This document shows positions 1-9,711 of a stretch of DNA of 64,000 nt, piece by piece (within the stretch, counting starts at the first letter, position 1; the number at the start of each line of letters is the position of its first letter). The stretch lies in the NCBI GenBank assembly GCA_048013815.1, contig CM106586.1, forward strand, positions 17,484,001 through 17,548,000, read 5' to 3'. The notes beneath the pieces are model-generated. The model was not told where the DNA came from and made no database searches. It was given only the letters and a program-made list of their open reading frames with translations. This stretch comes from Setoptus koraiensis. Taxonomy: Eukaryota; Arthropoda. Made by a program: the position numbers and the translations under genes.

Positions 1-1
1 A

Positions 2-286
2 AAACAAGCAATAAAACACCCCCCACAAGCTAGTTCTGAAGAATTGATGATTAACGAAGAAAGGGAACTACTTGCACAGAGAATAACGCTCCTATCGCGT
101 ATATCGATGCTGAAAGAACAGATACAAAAGAAACGAGATAGGAATGAATCCATAAACAAAGAAAACGAAAGGATCCGAAAAAGAGGCTTGGATATTATTG
201 CAGCAGTTAATTTATTTAGCAAGAATATACTTTTTGAAGAGGATATAGATATGAAATGTGAGGAAACTCTTGATCAGCTCGACTAG
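2..286 (+). CDS. 3' end of an unidentified coiled-coil protein gene (cut by window edge)
   Basis: The reading frame is open from the left edge to a TAG at 284-286, so the gene starts outside the window. The ATG at 47 lies inside this open frame and need not be the start. About 95 residues are visible. They are highly charged and rich in K, E, R and L with heptad-like spacing (RELLAQRITLLSRISMLKEQ), so a coiled coil is likely, followed by a short acidic tail. I do not recognise the family. A weak resemblance in layout to short coiled-coil proteins such as SCOC is not enough to name it. The gene converges on the IFT46-like gene, whose stop is at 461-463. A terminal exon of a longer protein is as likely as a small protein. 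Confidence 0.5.
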   Translation, partial: KQAIKHPPQASSEELMINEERELLAQRITLLSRISMLKEQIQKKRDRNESINKENERIRKRGLDIIAAVNLFSKNILFEEDIDMKCEETLDQLD

Positions 287-460
287 TTATGTATATAGTA
301 TAATTTATGAGTCCAGATCAACCTAGATTTGCTCATCTGTGAATAATCGGAAGTGCTATGAAAGACATTTATAGATATATTGGGGGATAATATTGTTTGA
401 TTAGCATAAATCATCTGGTCGACTATTACTTTGAGTAAGTCGCATTACAATCATACTTTT

Positions 461-986
461 TCACAAGAGATTACTATTGTTAAATAATGATATACCAGTT
501 ATTGTTACCTGAGATTTCTCAAATTCATTGTAAACTTCAAATATCGAAAACAATGACAACACCGGTCCAACAGATGGTGGAATTTTCAACAAGGCTTCCA
601 AGATATGGTTAATGGTAGACAAGTATGGAGGAAAATGTTTTTCGAATATAGATTAAGGATGAATGTAATTCATTGAAACTATTGTAACATTCGAGTTCGA
701 CCTGTTAGATCATTTGGTCGACACACTCACCTGATAGTATACTTATATACTCGACTAGAGAGCAGACCAAATCGGCAGTGGGCAGAACTTTTTCATTTGA
801 TTTGAGAAATGTCTCTACTCCATTGGGCCACTCTTGCATGAGAACCTCAACTGTTGGCAATTTATCTTTTTGAGAAATCAGTTCCATTTCGAAAGCAGAC
901 ACCTTAGCCAATTTTGCTTCTCTAGAGCGGTTGATTTTCTCAATCCATTCGTCAATGCTGGCATTTGTTTGATCTGAATTTGCCAT
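461..986 (-). CDS. IFT46-like C-terminal domain gene, two exons
   Basis: IFT46 is a subunit of the intraflagellar transport B complex that moves cargo in cilia. Exon 1 (986-731) reads from ATG and contains LPTVEVLMQEWP and then LPTADLVCSLVEYISILS, the layout of the IFT46 C-terminal region. It ends at a clear donor, CAG|GTGAGT. Continuing in phase after an acceptor at 595-597 (gaag|CC), exon 2 (594-461) encodes LLKIPPSVGPVLSLFSIFEV and then YNEFEKSQ, matching the end of the same family. It reads through to TGA at 461-463. The predicted product is about 129 residues, against roughly 250-300 for full IFT46. No N-terminal core was found upstream, where the frame soon meets a stop; an acceptor-like ataag|AG near 999 could join a missed exon. 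It is either a truncated relic or a partly annotated gene. Confidence 0.6.
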
Positions 987-2025
987 ATTTGTTGAATAAC
1001 CACTCTTATCAATATAAAGTTGTTTGAATCATTAAACAATAAAACTGGCTCGTTCACAAAAAGAACGTGTTCTTTACGAGATATCGTCTAAATTTTAAGT
1101 TGATACGGATTATCATTTTCACTAGAAAAAAGAGAAAAGAACGTCGTCAAGGTGACCGTCAGACGATGCGTCGATAAGCCATCCCTCAATTAGCTCACAG
1201 GCATGAGGTGCACGTAACAGGATTGACTCTTTAGAGGAACAATCCGGCTGGCGTTTTGCATTGGAATAACAGAACAAAGGTTGGGCCTTTGCCGAGGGCG
1301 ACAAAAATGGCAATTTGGCGCCGAAGAAACAGATATTGGGTGTTAGGTCCAAGCGACGTATTTTGAACTAAAAAGGCTACGCTGCCTTCCACAGTGCATT
1401 TTCTCGCACAAACGCTGCGCGTTGCTTCCAATGTGCACCGATGTTTTAAGAAATATCCAACAGAGGCGCTGCTCAGAATTCGTCCAACGAAGAATGGAGT
1501 GCAGCGCCGCCCTCGCGGAGCTTTTGTAAACTAATCTAAGTGCACCAGAAAAACATGTGCTTGCTTAAATCGCACAATTCGTGCGTAAGCAAGATTTTGA
1601 GCTTGTTTAGCGCCACAGTACAACACAGGCACACAATACTACTTTTCACTATCTGTGCTTCTGTGTTGCGCAGGTGTTTCTGTGCATGCGTCGCTTGATC
1701 CTAACACCCTATAACAGGATAGTGCCTATGGTATTTTTTTCTGGGCATGACTATTGCTCCCAAACTGGATAACTGGCTTGCGCCGCCGCCGACAAACGAA
1801 TCAGTCTGTGAGTGTGTGCGCCTACAGCACTGTGGACAAAACACTGCTTCTAGTTTTGGATTGTGCAAACTGCAACATGCACAGAAAAAATACAGCGCGA
1901 AAAAGAAGGGGAAAAAGAGTGTAGAGTGCACACACACACACACACACTGCGAATTTCTCAGTGAGAAAGCGTAGAACGCGAACGCTGTGTTATTGCGAGC
2001 GTGAACTAAACACCAATCCGGTGGG
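987..2025. other. Non-coding spacer between IFT46-like gene and H2B-1
   Basis: I see no convincing gene here. Two overlapping reading frames on the minus strand (1122-1431) have no recognisable domain and no coding neighbours. A short inverted repeat, AAAGAAC-GT-GTTCTTT, lies at 1059-1074, and a CA repeat at 1929-1947. From about 2000 onward the sequence matches the upstream flank of the other two H2B genes, so the H2B-1 promoter homology begins there. Confidence 0.5.
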
Positions 2026-2034
2026 TATATAAAG
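2026..2034 (+). promoter_or_regulatory. TATA box of H2B-1
   Basis: TATATAAAG lies 127 bases before the H2B-1 start codon. The same box and the same leader occur, nearly base for base, before the other two H2B genes. Confidence 0.8.
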
Positions 2035-2160
2035 CGGAGTTGGTCTCGTTTCGAGCAGCACTTGCAATTTTGAACGATATCTGTCAGGTCGATTTCATTT
2101 TATGAAATATCATCTTCAATTAATTATTCAAAGCAAACCCCAACAACAATCATAAATAAA

Positions 2161-2535
2161 ATGCCTCCTCAGCCATCAGGAAAAGCCGTCAAAAAGGCAG
2201 GAAAGGCCCAAAAAGCTGTCCGAGCTGGTGACAAAAAGAAGAAGAAGAAGAGAAGGAAGGAATCGTTCTCCATCTACATCTACAAGGTGTTGAAGCAAGT
2301 CCACCCAGACACTGGTGTCTCATCCAAAGCCATGTCTATCATGAACTCATTTGTCAACGACATTTTCGAGCGTATTGCTGCCGAAGCAAGCCGATTGGCC
2401 CACTACAACAAGAGATCGACCATCACATCTCGCGAAATCCAAACCGCTGTTCGTCTCCTATTGCCCGGAGAGTTGGCTAAACACGCCGTCTCTGAAGGAA
2501 CAAAAGCTGTCACCAAATACACCTCATCCAAGTAG
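2161..2535 (+). CDS. H2B: Histone H2B (copy 1, orphan)
   Basis: Core histone H2B, which pairs with H2A in the nucleosome. It is 124 residues with no intron. A lysine-rich N-terminal tail ([20 protein letters not shown]) precedes the histone fold, which includes [29 protein letters not shown] and [20 protein letters not shown], and the usual end AVTKYTSSK. The protein is identical to the two other H2B copies in the window. Unlike them it has no H2A partner beside it, and its 3' end lacks the standard histone stem-loop sequence, with a different hairpin and an AATAAA instead. It may therefore give polyadenylated mRNA outside S phase; that is inference. It converges on AAMP. Confidence 0.97.
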   Translation: MPPQPSGKAVKKAGKAQKAVRAGDKKKKKKRRKESFSIYIYKVLKQVHPDTGVSSKAMSIMNSFVNDIFERIAAEASRLAHYNKRSTITSREIQTAVRLLLPGELAKHAVSEGTKAVTKYTSSK

Positions 2536-2653
2536 TCACATCCATAGCTAATCAAACGCCACCCTACCCCTCTCACTCATCTACATTTCTTATTCATTTG
2601 AGTTTTAAGTGTATTTCAGGAATTGTATTAGTAGCAAGATGTGTGTGAGAACT

Positions 2654-2670
2654 TGAGGCTTTTTGCCTCA
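2654..2670 (+). terminator. Non-canonical hairpin after H2B-1
   Basis: TGAGGC-TTTTT-GCCTCA forms a 6-bp stem with a 5-base loop, 119 bases after the stop. It has the position and size of a histone 3' stem-loop, but its stem sequence does not fit the GGCCCT/AGGGCC type found after every other histone gene here. Confidence 0.5.
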
Positions 2671-2683
2671 GAAAATAATTGAC

Positions 2684-2689
2684 AATAAA
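2684..2689 (+). terminator. AATAAA poly(A) signal for H2B-1
   Basis: AATAAA follows the non-canonical hairpin by 13 bases and supports polyadenylation of this H2B mRNA. The minus-strand AATAAA at 2736-2741 belongs to the convergent AAMP gene, so the two 3' ends nearly meet. Confidence 0.55.
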
Positions 2690-2749
2690 TCACGCAAAGT
2701 AAATTATTTGAATCATATACAAACAATCGTGTCGTTTTATTCGTTTCCT

Positions 2750-4033
2750 TTACTTATTTACATATTTTTTAAGTTCTTGAATATTATAAACCCTGCAAGT
2801 CTTGTCTTCTGAGGCTGTCACAAGCGTTCCGCATCTGTAATAACAATCAAGAATTTGATCCTCATGTTCGTGCAGTGTACTCAATTCTTCGAGATTGTGG
2901 TTGAACACTCGAAGGCTACCATCTAGGCAAGCACATATTAGCCGATTTTGCTCATCCCAAAAGGAACGTGTTATGCCTACACCCAAATTGACTCTGTGTC
3001 TGACCACTTGTGTGGGCACGTCCCAAAGAGACACACAACCTGATACGTTTGCCGTTGATAGGTAATTGCCACAACGTGAGAAAGCAACACTCTCTACAGA
3101 GTCTTCGAATTCTTCTTCGAATTCTCCATTGTTCTCGTCATCATCTTCCTCGTCGTCATCAGATTCTTGATGATTGTTATCGTCCGGTTCCTCATCGTTT
3201 GCCACAAACACTTCTACATCTTCTTCTTCTTGATCTACATCACAATTTGTGTCATCTGTGTCATTCAGTTCGATGGCATCATCATCCTCAAGTGGTTCGG
3301 ACTTCTCTGGCACTTCTGATTTTGGTATTGCGCATTGTAGGACAGCCACCTGTCTACCCGAGCTAACGCTTATGAGTTTTGTCAAACAATTAATGCAACC
3401 TGCTGCTATAAGGGCTCCGTTTGGACTTATATCCAGAGACGTGATTTCTTCACCTTTACCCTCTATGTGATGGAGCACTTCACAAGATTTTAGATCTTTT
3501 ATCCTAACTGAACCATTATCGTAGGCAACAACAATTTTAAAACCATCAGATAACAAGCGTGCTGCCGTGGTGGAGGATCCATAGGATTGAAAGGTTTTTG
3601 TCGCCAACGGATTTGCAATATTCCACATCCACATGTCACCTTTGACTGTTCCAGCCAGAAGTACATGATCTGAATGATTATGCCATATGATCCAGTTGAT
3701 TTCATCGAGTTCAAACTCAAAGATCCTCATACCGGTGGTTGTATTTCTTACTTGGAGATAGCCATTCATGTCGGCAGTGGCAACATAGGTAGAGTTATGA
3801 CTAAAGCCGCATGCAACAACTGATTCCTTGTGTCCAGAGCATTCAAATCTCACCTGTCTAGTGGACATGTCCCAAACGTAGGCCTTATCGTCTATTCCGC
3901 CGGTCACTGCGTAGACACCATTTGGGTCTATACTACAACATAACACGGAATCTGAGTGTCTTACAAAGGGGGGATCCGAAGGGAAAGAAGGTGAAGTGGT
4001 TCCATGAGCGCCGGCTGGATTTGTACAATCCAT
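2750..4033 (-). CDS. AAMP: AAMP, WD40-repeat protein (angio-associated migratory cell protein family)
   Basis: A 427-residue single-exon WD40 protein. The first blades read VLCCSIDPNGVYAVTGGIDD, KAYVWDMST, ECSGHKESVVACGFSHNSTY and VATADMNGYLQV, which follow the AAMP family closely. WMWNIANP and IKDLKSCEVLHHIEGKG match later blades. The yeast relative Sqt1 is a ribosome-assembly chaperone; the animal protein is cytoplasmic and linked to cell migration. An acidic insert rich in D and E, roughly residues 245-315, separates two blades. Length is close to that of the family. AAMP is divergent from MRM2, with about 500 bases between the start codons. A minus-strand AATAAA lies 9 bases past the stop, which is very close. 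Confidence 0.93.
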   Translation of the reverse strand: MDCTNPAGAHGTTSPSFPSDPPFVRHSDSVLCCSIDPNGVYAVTGGIDDKAYVWDMSTRQVRFECSGHKESVVACGFSHNSTYVATADMNGYLQVRNTTTGMRIFEFELDEINWIIWHNHSDHVLLAGTVKGDMWMWNIANPLATKTFQSYGSSTTAARLLSDGFKIVVAYDNGSVRIKDLKSCEVLHHIEGKGEEITSLDISPNGALIAAGCINCLTKLISVSSGRQVAVLQCAIPKSEVPEKSEPLEDDDAIELNDTDDTNCDVDQEEEDVEVFVANDEEPDDNNHQESDDDEEDDDENNGEFEEEFEDSVESVAFSRCGNYLSTANVSGCVSLWDVPTQVVRHRVNLGVGITRSFWDEQNRLICACLDGSLRVFNHNLEELSTLHEHEDQILDCYYRCGTLVTASEDKTCRVYNIQELKKYVNK

Positions 4034-4540
4034 TCTTTAAATTTTCGAAGTTTTCTTCAAGATTGGTAGCTCGAGGAAAGCGGTAATGATAGCATTTGAT
4101 ACAATAAAGAGTGGAGCATGGACAATGAAGGTGATGATTGGCAATGATGATAAGCTGAAAACCAAACCATGATGCAGCGTGCTGATCTCCACCAGAAAAT
4201 AACTCACATTTCAACTCGCCGGGTGCACTGACTCATTCTTTGCTATGGATATTTTCCATGATGCAAAGATGCTGATTGTGCATTGGCTCTGACAGTGGCA
4301 GGCGCACATTTGCTCGCAGAAATTCCAGAAATATCCCTAGATTCAATCGCCATTGTGGCGGGAAAACAGATCAGTTAGGATTCTCAGCTTGAGGAGCTCA
4401 CTTTTTCAGATTTGCACTGACACATTTTCCCCTGTTTCCAAATATCCATTACTCAGAACCTAGCGTTTATGTTTGAGTTGGAACTTCCCAGAACCAAATT
4501 CTAATCATGATTCATTGAAGAGACTCTATAAGTCATTGGT
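4034..4540. promoter_or_regulatory. Divergent promoter region between AAMP and MRM2
   Basis: This 507-base spacer separates two divergent housekeeping genes and must hold both promoters. I see no TATA box at a fitting distance, and no gene in it. Confidence 0.5.
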
Positions 4541-5278
4541 ATGGCGCAAAAACGTGTTGTTTTGTCCTCCACTAGATGCCTACAAAACGCCTCCAAATTC
4601 TACTCCTCCAGCTCGAATACCTGGATGGAGCGCCAAAAGAAAGACATCTACGTCAAAATGTCCCGGTACGAAAACTACAGAGCTAGGAGTGCATTCAAAC
4701 TCAAACAATTGGATGATAGATACAAATTTCTTAAGCCAGGCCTATCAGTGATAGATGTCGGGGCAGCTCCAGGTTCGTGGACCCAGGTTTTGTGTGAACG
4801 ACTCAAACTGGAGAAGAACGATGAACATAGAGCCAAAGTAAGCCCTGGCAATGGAATGTGTATTGCAATAGATATACAGCCAATAGCCCCTGTTGATGGC
4901 GCCATTTGTATCGGGAATGCCGACTTTACTTCCCCATTCACTCAAGCCAAGCTGATATCTTGGCTGGACAATGCTAAACTCGACGTAATTCTCAGTGATA
5001 TGGCACCGCCATGCAGCGGAAACAAAGGACATGACCATCAGAATATAGTGAAACTGAATTATAGGTTGATGAGTTTTGCCCATCAAGTTTTAAAGCCACA
5101 AACTGGATGGTTGGTTTCCAAGATTTGGGATGGGAACGAAACATCAGAACTGTTTAAAGATTTAGAATTGATGTTTGATCATGTGTGCCTTCACAAGCCA
5201 CACGCCAGTAGATCGGATTCTTCCGAGTCATATTTAATTTGTAAAGGTTTCAAAATAAGCGAGACTAGAGGTAAATAA
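4541..5278 (+). CDS. MRM2: MRM2, mitochondrial rRNA 2'-O-methyltransferase (FtsJ family)
   Basis: Methylates the 2'-OH of a uridine in the mitochondrial large-subunit rRNA, using S-adenosylmethionine. It has 245 residues and no intron. The SAM-binding motif VIDVGAAPGSW is at 70-80. The K-D-K-E catalytic set is visible: K53 (SAFKLKQLD), D153 (LSDMAPP), K194 (LVSKIWDG) and E229 (SSESYLICKG). The first 25-30 residues are basic and serine-rich without acids, fitting a mitochondrial targeting peptide and favouring MRM2 over the cytosolic FTSJ1 type. AATAAA at 5274-5279 overlaps the TAA stop. It is divergent from AAMP and converges on H2B-2. The duplicated block A begins just after it. Confidence 0.92.
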   Translation: MAQKRVVLSSTRCLQNASKFYSSSSNTWMERQKKDIYVKMSRYENYRARSAFKLKQLDDRYKFLKPGLSVIDVGAAPGSWTQVLCERLKLEKNDEHRAKVSPGNGMCIAIDIQPIAPVDGAICIGNADFTSPFTQAKLISWLDNAKLDVILSDMAPPCSGNKGHDHQNIVKLNYRLMSFAHQVLKPQTGWLVSKIWDGNETSELFKDLELMFDHVCLHKPHASRSDSSESYLICKGFKISETRGK

Positions 5279-5391
5279 AGGATTGTAGAATGTTTATTGA
5301 AAACGACCAGTTGAGGCCTCAATCATGACCTGTTGAGGGATTCTTAAATATCTTAGGCTCTCTTAGTTCGCTCACTTATTTACAGTTATTT

Positions 5392-5407
5392 GGCCCTGAT
5401 AAGGGCC
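5392..5407 (-). terminator. Histone mRNA 3' stem-loop of H2B-2
   Basis: On the minus strand this reads GGCCCT-TATC-AGGGCC, a 6-bp stem and 4-base loop of the replication-dependent histone type. It lies 74 bases past the stop codon and would bind SLBP. Confidence 0.9.
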
Positions 5408-5481
5408 TTTTGGTTACAGTCAATGTACATGGATACTGACTAACTAGACAGATCTCGATATTATGAACTCAATGGGAGAGT

Positions 5482-5856
5482 TTATTTAGAAGAAGTGTAT
5501 TTGGTGACGGCCTTTGTTCCTTCAGAGACGGCGTGTTTAGCCAACTCTCCGGGCAATAGGAGACGAACAGCGGTTTGGATTTCGCGAGATGTGATGGTCG
5601 ATCTCTTGTTGTAGTGGGCCAATCGGCTTGCTTCGGCAGCAATACGCTCGAAAATGTCGTTGACAAATGAGTTCATGATAGACATGGCTTTGGATGAGAC
5701 ACCAGTGTCTGGGTGGACTTGCTTCAACACCTTGTAGATGTAGATGGAGAACGATTCCTTCCTTCTCTTCTTCTTCTTCTTTTTGTCACCAGCTCGGACA
5801 GCTTTTTGGGCCTTTCCTGCCTTTTTGACGGCTTTTCCTGATGGCTGAGGAGGCAT
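5482..5856 (-). CDS. H2B: Histone H2B (copy 2, paired with H2A)
   Basis: A 124-residue intronless core histone H2B, identical in protein to copies 1 and 3. The lysine-rich tail is followed by the histone fold and the C-terminal helix ending AVTKYTSSK. It is transcribed divergently from the H2A gene at 6483, the classical arrangement of a replication-dependent pair. A TATA box lies 126 bases before the start codon and a standard histone stem-loop follows the gene. An AATAAA on the minus strand (5486-5481) overlaps its stop codon. Leader sequences of the three H2B genes are nearly identical, so they share a recent origin or exchange sequence. Confidence 0.97.
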   Translation of the reverse strand: MPPQPSGKAVKKAGKAQKAVRAGDKKKKKKRRKESFSIYIYKVLKQVHPDTGVSSKAMSIMNSFVNDIFERIAAEASRLAHYNKRSTITSREIQTAVRLLLPGELAKHAVSEGTKAVTKYTSSK

Positions 5857-6860
<1,004 letters not shown>

Positions 6861-6970
6861 GCGGACTGAATCCCTTAAACATTATGATTGGGACTAACAA
6901 AAAAATAAATTGTAAATAGTTTTAACACAGATTATGCTCGTTTGATCGGGTTTACTATCACGTGCACAAC

Positions 6971-6986
6971 GGCCCTTTTAAGGGCC
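6971..6986 (+). terminator. Histone mRNA 3' stem-loop of H2A-1
   Basis: GGCCCT-TTTA-AGGGCC, a 6-bp stem and 4-base loop of the SLBP-binding type, 111 bases after the stop. An AATAAA lies between the stop and the stem-loop. Confidence 0.9.
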
Positions 6987-7152
6987 AAATTCAATCATGA
7001 GTGAAATAGAAGAGCTTAAGTTTTGTGACCTCCGACCGGAATTTGGCCGTGTGCTGCCGAATTGGAATTTGTAAATATATATCAAGACCGTTATAATTCT
7101 TAAATAAAATATTGACTATTTATTCGTGAACTATCATAACTCGTGCCAAGCC

Positions 7153-9711
7153 TCAATCATATCTTCTCGTTAATTCTTCCTGAGTCTTTCCAGATTTAGC
7201 TCTCGGAAGCTTTTTCGGCTTTAGGCTCTGCATGTATTCTTTCGTATAATACATTGGCGCAATCTCTCTCAACCATTCCGGTTCGATTACACTACTCGTT
7301 CGCAAATATTCCTTGGTCGTTTCCAATATTTCATTGTACATGATACATTCCGGTTGAACCTCGAACAGCGAGGAATGGGGATGGATGTAAACAGTCTGAT
7401 TCTTTTTGTATGTTCTATAGGACCCTATCTGTCGTGTGGAATGGGCGGCATTATAGAAAAACCCAGACAACAATGCTTTTCTTATACCGATTGTATCTCT
7501 CTTATTCTTGTTTGACTTGATCTTGATTTCGGCACGCTCCATCAGTGCAACCAATTGATCTCGAACATCTCTCGCTCGACACATGGAACGATATTGAACG
7601 AAACTCTCGTTGCACCATTGTTTACTAAAATTGCTCTCAGCCCATTTTTCATATACTTTCAGGAGAGTTACATGATCGCCACAGGGAGAAAAGAAACCTT
7701 TCTTGGAAGTATCAGCATGAAGAGCTTTATCTTTGGGACGGAAAAATATGGAACCGTTCACATTGAGCATAGATATTATTGTCATTATCTCTTCGCTACA
7801 CTCATATTTTTCAGACACAATTAGAGCTTTCGACATCATAGGATCCAAAGGAAACTCCGCCATCTTTTCTCCTATCCAAGTGAGCTCACCCTTGTCATCC
7901 AAAGCTTGGAGGGCAAACAACTGTTCCAACGCCAGTACGAGTGACTGTCCCTTCGGTCTATCAAGATAGGGAAAGCCTAGTATATCTTCCACGCGCATAG
8001 TTTTGAGTAGAAGAACAACGTTACTGAGATTCACCCGTTGTATCTCCGGTGCGGGATTTTCTTCAAATTCTTCTTCGAACTGCTGTTTCGTGTACAACCT
8101 AAAACACTTCCCCGGGGCGACACGTCCCGCTCTTCCTTTTCGTTGATCAGCATTAGCTTTGGATATGGCCGTTATTTTGAGAGATTCGATACGAGTGTTT
8201 GGATCAAAATTGTTTTGTTTACAAAATCCGGGGTCAATGACATAAATTATACCATCGATGGTAAGAGAGGTTTCAGCTATGTTGGTAGCTAAGACAACTT
8301 TTCGTGCACCTTCAGGTGTTCGTTCGAATACTTTCGCTTGTAGATCTGTTGGAAGATTAGCATATATGGGTCGTATAATAAGTTCGTGACATTCAGAGCC
8401 TAACTTGCGCATCTTTTCCTGGATAGCTTTCTCTACAGTTTCTATCTCTTCTTGACCCGGAAGGAAGACAAGAATGTCACCTAAAGGTTGAGTTAAATGT
8501 ATCTGAAAAACTGTTGACACACAAGCCTCAAGATAATCTCCTACAGATGAGTTTGCGAAGTATATGTCGACTGGAAATCGTCGTCCAGGTATTTTGAATA
8601 TAGGAGCTCCACTAAAGAAACTACTGAATTTCTCTTGGTCCAGTGTGGCACTTGATATAATAACACGAAAGTCCTTCCTAACTTTGATGATATCCTGAAT
8701 CAGACCGAACAAGATATCGGTGTGCAGAGTTCGCTCGTGGGCCTCGTCGATAATCATCACAGAATAATTCTCCAGAGTTGGATTGTCTAAAAATTCTCTC
8801 AGTAACATACCATCAGTCATGTATTTTATCAATGTGCCCTCGCTGGTACAATCCTCAAACCGTATACTATAACCAACCGAGTGCCCTAGTTTGGTGTCCA
8901 TCTCTCTGGCGACTCTGGCAGCTACAGACATAGCTGCAACTCTTCTAGGTTGAGTGCAACCAATCTTTTTGATAGCACCCCGCTCTTGATCATATTCGGT
9001 GAATTTAGCCTCATGCAAGTATTGGGGTATTTGCGTTGTTTTACCACATCCGGTTTCACCTTGGATGATAACAACTTGATTCTCTCTAATAGCTTTAATG
9101 AGTTCTTCTTTGTAAAGATACACTGGTAGAGACTTTCTAACTTCCTGTATTGAGCGATTGGCGGCCAATTTGGCCTCTCGCTGAATTTGTTTGGGATCCT
9201 TCCTGAAATCTTCAATATTAAAGCCCGGATCGCGTATCAGCTCCTCAAACTCTAGCTTCTCATCAACAATATAATCATAACTCTTCTTCTCTATTTTTCT
9301 ATCTCTAGCTCCAAATCTCAGATCGGCTATATTGAGTCTTTCCTCCTCCCATCGCCTCTGTTCACCTCCAGGCTGTTGATCTCTATCATTAAAGTCATCT
9401 TCATCGAGAGGTTTATCTTGGGGCATGCGATATTGTTGTACTTTGAGCATATCACTGGCATTCTTTCTATCTTTGGCCAATTTGAGTATTGTCTCTTTGT
9501 TGTCAAGACTCTTTTTCTCCCTTTTTGTCAATTCCTCTTGATTGAACAGTATTTTTTCATCTCTGACAGTATCCTCAAGGAGTTTGAGTTTCTTCTCTTC
9601 CCGTTTATCGAGGTATTCATGCCTGGATTTTTCCCTCAGCTTGTTGATTGCCCGCTCTCTATCCTTAGAGGCATCATCTGGCATACTGCGACCTGGTTTG
9701 TGTGACGACAT
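7153..9711 (-). CDS. DHX16: DHX16 / Prp2-type pre-mRNA splicing DEAH-box helicase
   Basis: An ATP-dependent RNA helicase that remodels the spliceosome just before the first splicing step. It has 852 residues in one exon. A charged N-terminal region (about 1-190) includes the DHX16-like GGEQRRWEEERLNIADLRFG. Motif I GETGCGKT is at 218-225, motif Ia TQPRR at 253-257, DEAH at 322-325, SAT at 354-356 and motif VI QRKGRAGR at 523-530. The winged-helix and OB-fold C-terminal part ends with KSGKTQEELTRRYD, as in DHX16. It is shorter than human DHX16 (about 1040), mainly at the N-terminus. A minus-strand AATAAA (7119-7124) lies 29 bases past the stop. It converges on H2A-1. This is the functional member of three related copies in the window. 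Confidence 0.95.
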   Translation of the reverse strand: MSSHKPGRSMPDDASKDRERAINKLREKSRHEYLDKREEKKLKLLEDTVRDEKILFNQEELTKREKKSLDNKETILKLAKDRKNASDMLKVQQYRMPQDKPLDEDDFNDRDQQPGGEQRRWEEERLNIADLRFGARDRKIEKKSYDYIVDEKLEFEELIRDPGFNIEDFRKDPKQIQREAKLAANRSIQEVRKSLPVYLYKEELIKAIRENQVVIIQGETGCGKTTQIPQYLHEAKFTEYDQERGAIKKIGCTQPRRVAAMSVAARVAREMDTKLGHSVGYSIRFEDCTSEGTLIKYMTDGMLLREFLDNPTLENYSVMIIDEAHERTLHTDILFGLIQDIIKVRKDFRVIISSATLDQEKFSSFFSGAPIFKIPGRRFPVDIYFANSSVGDYLEACVSTVFQIHLTQPLGDILVFLPGQEEIETVEKAIQEKMRKLGSECHELIIRPIYANLPTDLQAKVFERTPEGARKVVLATNIAETSLTIDGIIYVIDPGFCKQNNFDPNTRIESLKITAISKANADQRKGRAGRVAPGKCFRLYTKQQFEEEFEENPAPEIQRVNLSNVVLLLKTMRVEDILGFPYLDRPKGQSLVLALEQLFALQALDDKGELTWIGEKMAEFPLDPMMSKALIVSEKYECSEEIMTIISMLNVNGSIFFRPKDKALHADTSKKGFFSPCGDHVTLLKVYEKWAESNFSKQWCNESFVQYRSMCRARDVRDQLVALMERAEIKIKSNKNKRDTIGIRKALLSGFFYNAAHSTRQIGSYRTYKKNQTVYIHPHSSLFEVQPECIMYNEILETTKEYLRTSSVIEPEWLREIAPMYYTKEYMQSLKPKKLPRAKSGKTQEELTRRYD

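Noticed and set aside
1122-1431. Two minus-strand frames upstream of the IFT46-like gene, tested as its missing N-terminus
   Set aside because: No similarity to the IFT46 core is visible and the phases do not join.
2351-2551. Frame inside H2B encoding [18 protein letters not shown], repeated at all three H2B genes
   Set aside because: It is the +1 shadow of the conserved H2B coding sequence and is conserved only because H2B is.
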